The position numbers and the translations under genes are program-made. Below, piece by piece: positions 1-7,048 of a DNA stretch of 18,558 nt. How positions within the stretch are numbered: the first letter of the stretch is position 1; each line of letters begins with the position of its first letter. A model generated the notes under the pieces. The model searched no databases and was not told where the DNA came from. It was given only the letters and a program-made list of their open reading frames with translations. The stretch spans positions 1 through 18,558 of the forward strand of contig CAZPMK010000033.1 in NCBI GenBank assembly GCA_964587915.1, read 5' to 3'. The stretch comes from CAG-177 sp964587915. Its GTDB lineage: Bacteria; Bacillota; Clostridia; Oscillospirales; Acutalibacteraceae.

Positions 1-58
1 TTTTCCTTTGCTTTTCCACCTTTGTTCAGTTTTTTGGGTGCAAGATTAAATGCACTTT

Positions 59-90
59 AACCGTCTCAATAGAGGCGGTTTTATTTTTTC
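59..90 (+). terminator. Intrinsic terminator of an upstream gene
   Basis: The sequence AACCGTCTC, loop AATA, GAGGCGGTT forms a 9-bp stem with one G-T wobble and runs straight into a T-rich tract (TTTTATTTTTTC). This is the classic layout of a rho-independent terminator. The transcript it ends comes from outside the window. No coding sequence was recognised in positions 1-58. Confidence 0.8.
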
Positions 91-120
91 TTGACATTCT
101 GTTTTCATTTGTGTTATTAT
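91..120 (+). promoter_or_regulatory. Sigma-A promoter for the acetyltransferase-methyltransferase unit
   Basis: A perfect -35 box TTGACA (91-96) is followed by an 18-bp spacer and a -10 box TATTAT (115-120), which matches consensus at 5 of 6 positions. It begins directly after the terminator T tract. Transcription would start near 127, about 220 nt before the acetyltransferase start. That leaves a long leader containing a possible small ORF and a hairpin. Confidence 0.75.
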
Positions 121-146
121 TGTAAAAAATATTTGGAGTTTTTGAT

Positions 147-248
147 TTGAGAATTTTTGCAAATGAAATGGATATGCAGTCGCTTGTACAGCAAGATTAT
201 GATTTGCGGTCCGGGTCTGTCTTCCTGTATTCATTTTTGCAAAGGTAA
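147..248 (+). CDS. Possible TTG-initiated leader peptide (33 aa)
   Basis: A short open frame starts at TTG 147, 8 nt after GGAG at 135-138, and ends at TAA 246-248. It has in-frame ATG codons at 168 and 174, which would give 26 or 24 residues but lack a nearby ribosome binding site. The end is hydrophobic, then FLQR. I do not recognise the peptide. Its position, after a strong promoter and just before a hairpin at 262-300, fits a leader peptide in an attenuation-type 5' region. It may equally be non-coding. Another open frame in this stretch (157-342) has no good ribosome binding site and runs into the acetyltransferase start, so it is less likely. Confidence 0.3.
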   Translation: MRIFANEMDMQSLVQQDYDLRSGSVFLYSFLQR

Positions 249-261
249 TTTGTATATAATG

Positions 262-300
262 ATAACCGGTGTAGGCTTGCAAAATGCTTACATCGGTTAT
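262..300 (+). promoter_or_regulatory. Leader hairpin, candidate attenuator
   Basis: Arms 262-276 and 286-300 pair over 15 bp with two G-U wobbles around a 9-nt loop (TTGCAAAAT). The 3' arm ends in GGTTAT followed by TTTC, so the U-rich tract (TTATTTT, 297-303) lies partly inside the stem. This makes a weak-to-moderate terminator. The hairpin does not cover the ribosome binding site at 331-338. It sits 13 nt after the stop of the possible leader peptide, which suggests conditional termination. No competing antiterminator stem was identified. Confidence 0.5.
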
Positions 301-347
301 TTTCATATAAAGCAGCCGCTTATTACATATGGAAGGGAATGACAGAA

Positions 348-908
348 ATGAATTATATTGAGAAAATAGAGCAAAATGGCTTTTATAAAAGCACTCCCGT
401 ACTTGAAACCGATAGATTGATATTACGCCCACTCACGGAGAATGATGCACAGTCGGTGTTTTCGTGGGCAAGTGACGAACGAGTCAACCGCTTTATGAGG
501 TACAGCCTTTATCAAAGCATTGATGAGGCTTTTGAGTGGCTGAATGAGATTATTCCGAGCGGTAACGAATTTAATTGGGGATTCGTGCTCAAAAAGAACA
601 ATATCTTAATCGGCACAGGCGGTATCGGTCCCGATGCAAAGGAAAAAGATGCATGGGGTTTCGGTTACAACATAGCCTTTGATTATTGGAACCAAGGCTA
701 CACAACCGAGGCGACAAAGAAAATGATTGAGTTTGCCCATAACGAATGCGGCGTAAATAAAATTGTTGCCGAACACGCAATTGACAACATTGCTTCGGGC
801 AGAGTTATTGAAAAGTGCGGCTTGAAGTATTATGCTGACAGCGAATATACAACATTTGACGGTACGAGAATTTTCAAATCAAAAAGATACAGATTGGAGT
901 TTGAATGA
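348..908 (+). CDS. GNAT family N-acetyltransferase, RimJ/RimL type
   Basis: This is a 186-residue acetyltransferase of the Acetyltransf_3 (RimJ/RimL-like) branch of the GNAT fold. It would transfer an acetyl group from acetyl-CoA to an amine; the substrate is unknown. The typical opening TDRLILRPL lies near residues 20-29. The acetyl-CoA loop appears as NQGYTTEA near 115-122, and the family tail NxxSxRVIEKCGL near 147-159. I place the start at ATG 348 because the ribosome binding site GGAAGGGA (331-338) is 9 nt away; ATG 339 in the same frame has almost no spacing. The gene is followed after 1 nt by a methyltransferase, so both are probably made from the promoter at 91-120 and may be subject to the leader hairpin. 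RimI/J/L-like proteins acetylate ribosomal proteins, peptides, small amines or drugs, and sequence alone does not separate these. Confidence 0.88.
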   Translation: MNYIEKIEQNGFYKSTPVLETDRLILRPLTENDAQSVFSWASDERVNRFMRYSLYQSIDEAFEWLNEIIPSGNEFNWGFVLKKNNILIGTGGIGPDAKEKDAWGFGYNIAFDYWNQGYTTEATKKMIEFAHNECGVNKIVAEHAIDNIASGRVIEKCGLKYYADSEYTTFDGTRIFKSKRYRLEFE

Positions 909-909
909 T

Positions 910-1674
910 ATGATTTTTAAGAATATTGATAACGGAAACGCCTTTGATTTCGGAAAAACTGCTTCGGAATATGCAAAATATCGCGATATTTACCCAAAAG
1001 AATTATATGAGCGTCTTTATTCCCTCGGAGTAGGTCATAAGAATGAAAGATGGCTCGATTTGGGCACGGGTACGGGCGTCCTTCCGCTGAATATGTATGA
1101 ATTTGGTGCGGATATTATCGGTGTTGATATTTCGAGCGAGCAAATTGATGCGGCAAAACAGCTTGCTGACGAACGAGAGGTGAAAAATGCGAATTTTTTT
1201 GCCTGTTCCGCAGAAAAAACGCCCTTTGAAGATAACAGCTTTAATTGCATTACGGCGGCACAATGCTTTTGGTATTTCGACAGAGAAAAAATAATTTCGG
1301 AAATTAAGCGGCTGATAAAGCCGAACGGCGTTTTTGTGAAAATTTATATGAGCTATACGCTTGATGATGAACTTGCAAAGCGTTCGCATATGCTTGTTAA
1401 AAAGATGAACAGGAATTGGACTCCCGGTGCGTCCGGTTCAAGAGATATGTACAATCATCCGTTCGAGAACGGGGAATTGGATATTTTTGAATGTCAAATA
1501 CCATTTACACGGGAGAGCTGGCACGGAAGAATGTGTGCTTGCAGAGGAACAATGGCATCAATGGATGAAAAAACTCTTGCAAAATGGGGCGACAAGCACC
1601 GCAAAATGCTCCTTGATTATCCCGAAGAATTTACGGTTAAGCATAAGGTTTACATTGCTTCATATAAATTTTGA
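910..1674 (+). CDS. Class I SAM-dependent methyltransferase (Methyltransf_11 type)
   Basis: A 254-residue Rossmann-fold methyltransferase with motif I WLDLGTGTGVL near residues 48-58. The acidic residue after strand 2 lies in GVDIS (D73). A motif AAQCFWYFD near 117-124 is typical of the Methyltransf_11 group found in UbiE/YafE-like enzymes. The substrate cannot be told. The frame stays open upstream, but the start is set at ATG 910: GGAG at 896-899 is 10 nt before it, and the protein there begins just ahead of the conserved FDFGKTASEYAKYR segment. It follows the acetyltransferase stop after one base, so the two are probably co-translated from one mRNA and may act on related substrates. That link is inference. 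No terminator is obvious after it; the next promoter starts at 1697. Confidence 0.88.
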   Translation: MIFKNIDNGNAFDFGKTASEYAKYRDIYPKELYERLYSLGVGHKNERWLDLGTGTGVLPLNMYEFGADIIGVDISSEQIDAAKQLADEREVKNANFFACSAEKTPFEDNSFNCITAAQCFWYFDREKIISEIKRLIKPNGVFVKIYMSYTLDDELAKRSHMLVKKMNRNWTPGASGSRDMYNHPFENGELDIFECQIPFTRESWHGRMCACRGTMASMDEKTLAKWGDKHRKMLLDYPEEFTVKHKVYIASYKF

Positions 1675-1696
1675 ACAGAATTTCCGCTCATTTCGG

Positions 1697-1725
1697 TTGA
1701 CAAACCGTTGACTGATTGATACAAT
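1697..1725 (+). promoter_or_regulatory. Sigma-A promoter of the metallophosphoesterase gene
   Basis: TTGACA (1697-1702), a 17-bp spacer and TACAAT (1720-1725) form a near-consensus promoter. A short inverted repeat CGGTT-GACA-AACCG (1694-1707) overlaps the -35 box. It could be an operator, but 5-bp arms may arise by chance. Confidence 0.75.
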
Positions 1726-1766
1726 GATTTTGTTTACGGACTTATCGTTAATTTGGGAGTGATGTC

Positions 1767-3083
1767 ATGAAACGCACGACTTTTTGGCTTGTTACGGATA
1801 CGCATTATTTTGAGCCGTCTCTCGGTGCTTACGGCAAAAGCCTTGATGATTATATGGAAAGAGAATTGTATTTTCTCAAAGAGAGCAGTGCGATAGTTCA
1901 TTCAGTTTTTGAACGCATCGCACGGGATAAGGAAATTGACACGGTCATCATTCCGGGCGACCTTACAAAAAACGGTGAAAAGGAAAGTCATTTGAGCTTT
2001 ATTAAGGAGCTTGAAGTGCTGAAAGCCGCAGGAAAAAAGGTTTTTGTTATAACGGCAGGACACGATTACAACGAAAATCCCCGTGCATACAGAGGTGACG
2101 ATTGCGTAACGGTTGAGGGTACGGATTTTGGCGAGCTGTATGAATTGTACCGTGACTTCGGCATAGGTCAGGCTCTTGCCGTTGACGAGCCGACAAATTC
2201 TTACATCGCGGAAATATCCGAGGGCGTTAGGATGCTTGCTCTCAACTGCGACAGCCCTGCAAATGCCAAGGGGACAATAGATGAACGCCTCACCGAATGG
2301 GCAAAAAATCAGCTCGACAGGGCGAAAGCCGATAATGCATTCGTGTTTGCAATATGCCATTATCCCATTATACCGAGTGTGCCGATTTTCGATTTGGTGG
2401 GCGATGCTAAGGTGAAAAATTGGCGTGATACGGCGGCTTTTCTTGCGGATAACGGGGTGCCTGTCGCCTTTACGGGACATATGCACATTCAAAGCATCAA
2501 CACCTTTGAGTCTCCGAACGGTAACCGTTTGGTTGACATTTGTACAAGCGTACTTGTCGGAAGTCCGGCGAAATACAGAAAGGTTACGATAGATGAAAAT
2601 TCCGTGCTTACCGTTGAGAGTGTTCCCACGGGAGATTTCGGCGGAGAAATGAACGGCTTGACTGCTGAAGAATTTTTTAACAGGCAGGGCGAGCAAGCGA
2701 TAATAAACAGGATTAACGGCTTGCTCTCAGGCTCAAAGCCGAAAGAGCTTGCGGGAAAAATATTCCGCTCGATTCGTTTGGGAACGGTTGCGAAAATCCT
2801 GTTCATCCGCATAGATAAATCTTTGAAAAACGAAAAGCTCATTGATGTTGTCGGACGCGTCGGACTTTCGATTTTCGAGGGTGACAGCCCTTACAAGGCG
2901 GGAACACCGCTCTATGATGCGATTGAAAAAGCACTTGGCAGATTTAACTTCATTCTGAAAAAGGTCAGCAAGAAGCTGTCGTCGGACGAAAGAACGGTTG
3001 ATTTGAAAAAAATGATTCTCGATACCGTGGGTGCTGATAAGGAATATCCCGACAACAACGCAAAAATCGAACTTAATAATTAG
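1767..3083 (+). CDS. Calcineurin-like metallophosphoesterase
   Basis: A 438-residue protein with the two-metal phosphoesterase signature in order: TDTH (D11, H13), IIPGDLT (D65), AGHDYN (H99, D100), AICHYP (H198) and FTGHMH (H238, H240). It should hydrolyse a phosphate mono- or diester, but the substrate is unknown. The third motif reads AGHD instead of the usual GNHD, so the metal-bridging Asn is replaced by Gly. No signal peptide or membrane segment is visible, so it is probably cytoplasmic. The C-terminal third (about residues 265-438) is an extra helical-looking part outside the catalytic core. The start ATG 1767 has GGGAG 7 nt upstream. It is monocistronic, with its own promoter at 1697-1725 and a terminator at 3092-3142. 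Confidence 0.88.
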   Translation: MKRTTFWLVTDTHYFEPSLGAYGKSLDDYMERELYFLKESSAIVHSVFERIARDKEIDTVIIPGDLTKNGEKESHLSFIKELEVLKAAGKKVFVITAGHDYNENPRAYRGDDCVTVEGTDFGELYELYRDFGIGQALAVDEPTNSYIAEISEGVRMLALNCDSPANAKGTIDERLTEWAKNQLDRAKADNAFVFAICHYPIIPSVPIFDLVGDAKVKNWRDTAAFLADNGVPVAFTGHMHIQSINTFESPNGNRLVDICTSVLVGSPAKYRKVTIDENSVLTVESVPTGDFGGEMNGLTAEEFFNRQGEQAIINRINGLLSGSKPKELAGKIFRSIRLGTVAKILFIRIDKSLKNEKLIDVVGRVGLSIFEGDSPYKAGTPLYDAIEKALGRFNFILKKVSKKLSSDERTVDLKKMILDTVGADKEYPDNNAKIELNN

Positions 3084-3091
3084 CATTTAGA

Positions 3092-3142
3092 AAAAATCAG
3101 TCTTTGCAAAGAGCATTTTTACTCTTGTAGGGGCTGATTTTT
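3092..3142 (+). terminator. Terminator after the metallophosphoesterase
   Basis: AAAAATCAGTC (3092-3102) pairs with GGCTGATTTTT (3132-3142) over 11 bp with one wobble. Inside it AAGAG and CTCTT form a smaller second stem. The 3' arm ends in five Ts. The long interior makes it less canonical than the other terminators here. Confidence 0.6.
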
Positions 3143-3214
3143 GATATATATAAATAAAAAATAAAAATATTTTAATTATTAACAAAGATTTTACTGTTAT
3201 TTTGTTGCATGATA

Positions 3215-3223
3215 TGTTATAAT
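3215..3223 (+). promoter_or_regulatory. Extended -10 promoter for the long operon
   Basis: TGTTATAAT is a perfect extended -10 element (TG, one base, TATAAT at 3218-3223). No convincing -35 box lies 17 nt upstream, which is usual for extended -10 promoters. A very AT-rich tract (about 3143-3185) upstream could act as an UP element. The start codon is about 50 nt downstream. This is the only clear promoter seen for the run of genes from 3277 to 17567. Confidence 0.65.
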
Positions 3224-3276
3224 ATACTGAATAATACAATGAATAATAAAATCGAGTAGTATGGGCAGGTGAGAGA

Positions 3277-4584
3277 ATGTCGGTAAAAATATCGGGTGTG
3301 ACGGCGGGCAGCATTGCCGAAAGAAAGAGAATAAAGGCGGGCGATGTGCTTGTCAGCATAAACGGAAAAGAGATAAACGACGTTCTCGATTACCGCTTCT
3401 ATTTGAATGATACGAAGTTGCGTATGCTTCTTCACGGTGTGAGCGGCTCAAAGCTCATTTTGATACGCAAGGATGAATTTGAGGATATCGGGCTTGAATT
3501 TGAAACATACCTCATGGACAAACAGCATTCATGCAAAAACAAGTGTATTTTTTGCTTTATTGATCAGCTTCCCAAGGGCTTGCGTGACAGTCTCTACTTC
3601 AAGGACGATGATTCACGGCTTTCATTTCTTTTCGGAAATTACATCACTCTGACCAATCTCAGCGATGCCGAGGTTCAGCGGATAATAGATATGCACATAA
3701 GCCCCGTGAATGTTTCGGTTCACACGATGAATCCCGATTTGAGAGTGAAGATGATGAAAAATCCTCATGCGGGAGAATCACTCAAATATCTTGACCGCTT
3801 TGCAGAGGCGGGCGTTGCGATGAATACACAGCTTGTTCTTTGCCCCGGAATCAATGACGGAGAGGCTCTCGAGCACAGCCTTAAAGAGCTGTTTAAGCTC
3901 TATCCGTCGGTGAAAAGCATAGCGGCGGTTCCGGTGGGGCTTTCCGACCACAGAGAGGGTCTTGCGAAAATCGAGCCGTATAATCCAAAGACGGCGAGCG
4001 AGGTAATAGATATAATCGACCGTTGCAATGCAGAATTTAAGCGTGTGCACGGCGAAACGATAGCGTATGCGGCAGATGAATTTTACATCAAGGCGGAGAG
4101 AAAAATCCCTCCGACCGAGTATTATAACGGATTTCCGCAGCTTGAAAACGGTGTCGGTATGTGGGCACTTTTGCGAGAAGAATTTATGCAGGCACTTGAC
4201 GAATATCCTAAAAAGGAAGTAAAACGCACCGCTTCACTTGTAACGGGAGCGGCGGCATATCCTCTGATAAAGGAGCTTGCCGAGGCGGCAATGCGGCATA
4301 TCGGCGGACTTTCTCTCAAGGTAATAAGAGCGGAAAACAGGCTTTTCGGCAGTATGATAACGGTGTCGGGCTTGCTTTGCGGAGAAGATATAGCGTATGC
4401 GGCAGAGAGGGCGGGAGAGCTCGGCGAGGAGCTTATCATTCCGCCGAACTGCTTACGCAACGAGGGTGATATGTTCCTTGACGATATGACACCCGAACAG
4501 CTTTCAAAGCGGCTCGGTGTAAGGATAACTCAAAACGGCGGCAGCGGCGAGGAGCTTCTGCTTGCAATGACAGGAGGTAATTAA
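3277..4584 (+). CDS. PDZ-domain and DUF512 radical SAM protein
   Basis: A 435-residue protein. Residues 1-65 look like a PDZ-type domain (SGVTAGSIAERKRIKAGDVL, then SINGKEI). A radical-SAM cluster motif CKNKCIFC with CX3CX2C spacing (C86, C90, C93) follows, then the DUF512 C-terminal half. It should bind a 4Fe-4S cluster and SAM; the reaction and substrate are not known to me. In many Clostridia this family lies next to der, as here: the stop codon TAA (4582-4584) is followed at once by the der ATG. That suggests tight co-expression and perhaps a role in ribosome or RNA maturation, which is inference. The start has AGGTGAG 5 nt upstream. It is the first gene of the long unit. Confidence 0.9.
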   Translation: MSVKISGVTAGSIAERKRIKAGDVLVSINGKEINDVLDYRFYLNDTKLRMLLHGVSGSKLILIRKDEFEDIGLEFETYLMDKQHSCKNKCIFCFIDQLPKGLRDSLYFKDDDSRLSFLFGNYITLTNLSDAEVQRIIDMHISPVNVSVHTMNPDLRVKMMKNPHAGESLKYLDRFAEAGVAMNTQLVLCPGINDGEALEHSLKELFKLYPSVKSIAAVPVGLSDHREGLAKIEPYNPKTASEVIDIIDRCNAEFKRVHGETIAYAADEFYIKAERKIPPTEYYNGFPQLENGVGMWALLREEFMQALDEYPKKEVKRTASLVTGAAAYPLIKELAEAAMRHIGGLSLKVIRAENRLFGSMITVSGLLCGEDIAYAAERAGELGEELIIPPNCLRNEGDMFLDDMTPEQLSKRLGVRITQNGGSGEELLLAMTGGN

Positions 4585-5916
4585 ATGGCGGGAAACGTTG
4601 TTGCGATAGTCGGCAGACCGAATGTCGGCAAATCGACACTTTTTAATAAGCTCGTCGGTGCTCGTCTTTCAATAGTTGACGACACTCCGGGCGTTACAAG
4701 AGACAGAATTTACGGCGATTGCGAATGGTTGAACAGACACTTTTTGCTCATAGATACCGGCGGTATTGAACCGAATTCCGAGGATGTTATTCTCAAGCAG
4801 ATGAGACGGCAAGCACAGCTTGCGGTTGACAGTGCGGATGTTATCGTCCTTGTTACCGATATCCGTTCGGGCGTTGTTGCAACGGATGAAGAGGTTGCAG
4901 CGATGCTCCGAAAGAGCGGTAAGCCCGTTGTTCTTTGTGTAAACAAGTGCGATACGGTGGGTGAGCTTCCTACTGATTTTTACGAATTTTACAATCTCGG
5001 ACTCGGCGACCCGATAGCGGTTTCATCGGTTCACGGTCACGGTACGGGTGATTTACTTGATGAGGTGCTGAAGTATCTTCCCGAAGAAGAAGCAAGCGGC
5101 GAGGAAGAGGACGAATACATCAAGGTTGCCGTAATCGGCAAGCCGAATGTAGGAAAATCTTCCCTTGTCAACGCCGTTCTCGGCGAAGAAAGAATGATAG
5201 TTTCCGATATTGCGGGTACTACCCGCGATGCAACGGATTCACTTGTTGAAAACGAATACGGCAAATTTGTTTTTATCGATACGGCGGGCTTGAGGCGAAA
5301 GAGTCGTGTATATGACCAAATAGAAAAATATTCAATAATCCGTGCAAGAATGGCGGTTGAGAGAGCACAGGTTTGCGTTATCATGATTGATGCAACCGAG
5401 GGCTTTACCGAGCAGGATTCCAAGGTTGCGGGTATTGCTCACGAAATGGGCAAGGGCTGTATAATTGCGGTCAACAAGTGGGATGCCGTTGAAAAGGACG
5501 GAAAAACCATGGATACACAGCGTAAAAAGCTGATGAAGGATTTTGCGTTCATGTCCTATGCTCCGATAATTTTTATTTCCGCAAAAGAGAAGATAAGACT
5601 TGACAGGCTTTTCGAGCTGATAAAATTTGTCGATACGCAGAATGCCATGAGAATTTCCACAGGAAAGCTCAACGATGTTCTTGCCGATGCCACGGCGAGA
5701 GTTCAGCCGCCTACCGACAAGGGCAGGAGACTCAAAATATACTACATGACGCAGGCTTCCACCCGTCCGCCGACATTTGTATGCTTTGTCAATGATGCAG
5801 AGCTGTTCCACTACAGCTATCAGCGTTATCTTGACAACAGAATCAGAGAGGTTTTCGGTCTCGAGGGTACGCCGACAAGAATGGTAGTGCGTGAAAGAGA
5901 GTCAAATAAGAAATGA
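4585..5916 (+). CDS. der: Ribosome biogenesis GTPase Der (EngA)
   Basis: A 443-residue tandem GTPase needed for 50S ribosomal subunit assembly. Domain 1 has GRPNVGKST (10-18), DTGG (57-60) and NKCD (120-123). An acidic linker (about 167-177) leads to domain 2 with GKPNVGKSS (185-193), DTAG (232-235) and NKWD (297-300). The last 90 or so residues fit the KH-like RNA-binding domain. Length and motif order are normal and no key residue is missing. A perfect AGGAGG (4572-4577) lies 7 nt before the ATG, inside the end of the preceding gene. Its stop overlaps the ruvC start by ATGA, giving translational coupling. Confidence 0.98.
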   Translation: MAGNVVAIVGRPNVGKSTLFNKLVGARLSIVDDTPGVTRDRIYGDCEWLNRHFLLIDTGGIEPNSEDVILKQMRRQAQLAVDSADVIVLVTDIRSGVVATDEEVAAMLRKSGKPVVLCVNKCDTVGELPTDFYEFYNLGLGDPIAVSSVHGHGTGDLLDEVLKYLPEEEASGEEEDEYIKVAVIGKPNVGKSSLVNAVLGEERMIVSDIAGTTRDATDSLVENEYGKFVFIDTAGLRRKSRVYDQIEKYSIIRARMAVERAQVCVIMIDATEGFTEQDSKVAGIAHEMGKGCIIAVNKWDAVEKDGKTMDTQRKKLMKDFAFMSYAPIIFISAKEKIRLDRLFELIKFVDTQNAMRISTGKLNDVLADATARVQPPTDKGRRLKIYYMTQASTRPPTFVCFVNDAELFHYSYQRYLDNRIREVFGLEGTPTRMVVRERESNKK

Positions 5917-6407
5917 TAGTTTTAGGCATTGACCCCGGCTACGCCATAGTGGGCTGCGGAGTGGTTGAATATAAAAGCAATCACTTCACAATGCTGACCT
6001 ACGGTGCGATAACAACCGAGGCACACACGCCGTTTAATGAGCGAATAGAAAAAATATATGATGAAGCGGATGCCTTGATGAAAAGGTTTCAGCCCGAAGC
6101 AATGGCGATAGAAAAGCTGTTTTTCAACACCAATCAAAAGACGGCGATAGACGTTGCACAGGCGAGGGGAGCACTTGTTCTGGCGGCACAAAAGAACAGT
6201 ATTCCGATATTTGAATACACACCGCTTCAGGTTAAACAGAGCGTTGTAGGCTACGGCAGAGCCGAAAAAAAGCAGGTGCAGGAAATGACACGCATCATGC
6301 TGAATTTGGAAAAAATACCGAAGCCCGATGATGCTGCGGACGCCTTGGCGATGGCTATATGTCATTGTCACAGTGCAGGTTCCCTCATCGGCAGACTCGG
6401 AAGATGA
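5913..6407 (+). CDS. ruvC: Holliday junction resolvase RuvC
   Basis: A 164-residue endonuclease that cuts Holliday junctions symmetrically together with the RuvAB branch-migration complex. The four acidic active-site residues are present: D7 in GIDPGY, E67 in AIEKLFF, and D140 and D143 in KPDDAADALA. Length is usual for the family. The start overlaps the der stop by 4 nt, and ruvA follows after 20 nt. The ruvC-ruvA-ruvB order is common in Clostridia, in contrast to Bacillus, which uses RecU instead of RuvC. Confidence 0.97.
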   Translation: MIVLGIDPGYAIVGCGVVEYKSNHFTMLTYGAITTEAHTPFNERIEKIYDEADALMKRFQPEAMAIEKLFFNTNQKTAIDVAQARGALVLAAQKNSIPIFEYTPLQVKQSVVGYGRAEKKQVQEMTRIMLNLEKIPKPDDAADALAMAICHCHSAGSLIGRLGR

Positions 6408-6427
6408 TTCATCCAAAGGAGAAAAGT

Positions 6428-7036
6428 ATGTTTTACAGCCTTACAGGTTCGGTAGTGTTTACCGATGAAAACAGCATTGCACTTGACTGCGGCGGAGTTG
6501 CGTTCAGACTTTTTACAACCACCAATACTCTCAGAGAATGTGCTCCCGTCGGAGAGGTACAAACGCTTTTTACGCATTTGAACGTGCGAGAGGATGCACT
6601 TGACCTTTTCGGCTTTGCAACAAAGAATGAGCTTGACTGCTTCAAAATGCTTACCGGTGTTACGGGTGTAGGTCCGAAAGCGGGGCTTGCAATTTTGTCC
6701 GCTCTTACGCCCGATATGCTTGCTGTCAGCGTTGCGGGCGGGGATGTTAAGGCGATAACGGCGGCACAGGGGGTAGGCCCGAAGATTGCACAGAGAATAG
6801 TGCTCGAGCTTAAAGGCAAGCTGGATGCTTTTGCAACAAGCTCCGAAAGTCTCGGAAACATTGCGGCGGCTCAAAAGGCAACGGTCAGCTATGCGGGAGA
6901 GGATGCGGTCAACGCACTTGTAATGCTCGGATATACACGCTCCGAGGCAAGTATAGCGGTGGGCAAGCTCGACGGTACTCTTTCAACGGAGGAAATGATA
7001 AAGCAGGCTCTCAAATTGCTTGCAAGGAATATATAA
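6428..7036 (+). CDS. ruvA: Holliday junction branch migration protein RuvA
   Basis: A 202-residue DNA-binding subunit that forms a tetramer on four-way junctions and loads RuvB. It starts with MFYSLTGSV, typical of the OB-fold domain I. Two helix-hairpin-helix segments follow (GVTGVGPKAG near 77-86 and AAQGVGPKIA near 112-121), and the RuvB-contacting domain III lies near 158-202. The frame is open further upstream, but ATG 6428 is chosen because AAAGGAG (6415-6421) is 6 nt before it and the protein then has the family length. ruvB starts 12 nt after the stop. Confidence 0.97.
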   Translation: MFYSLTGSVVFTDENSIALDCGGVAFRLFTTTNTLRECAPVGEVQTLFTHLNVREDALDLFGFATKNELDCFKMLTGVTGVGPKAGLAILSALTPDMLAVSVAGGDVKAITAAQGVGPKIAQRIVLELKGKLDAFATSSESLGNIAAAQKATVSYAGEDAVNALVMLGYTRSEASIAVGKLDGTLSTEEMIKQALKLLARNI

Positions 7037-7048
7037 GGGGGATTATAA

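Noticed and set aside
255..260. TATAAT just before the leader hairpin as a second promoter
   Set aside because: The -10 box is perfect, but no -35 box fits at 16-18 nt and the TG lies one base too far for an extended -10. Possible but not supported.
157..342. 61-codon open frame on the + strand in the leader region
   Set aside because: It has no well-spaced ribosome binding site, runs through the hairpin and overlaps the acetyltransferase start region. The product has no recognisable feature.
1902..2696. 264-codon open frame on the - strand inside the metallophosphoesterase gene
   Set aside because: It has no ribosome binding site or recognisable domain and lies opposite a clear enzyme with all motifs. 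Such long antisense frames are a side effect of codon bias here.
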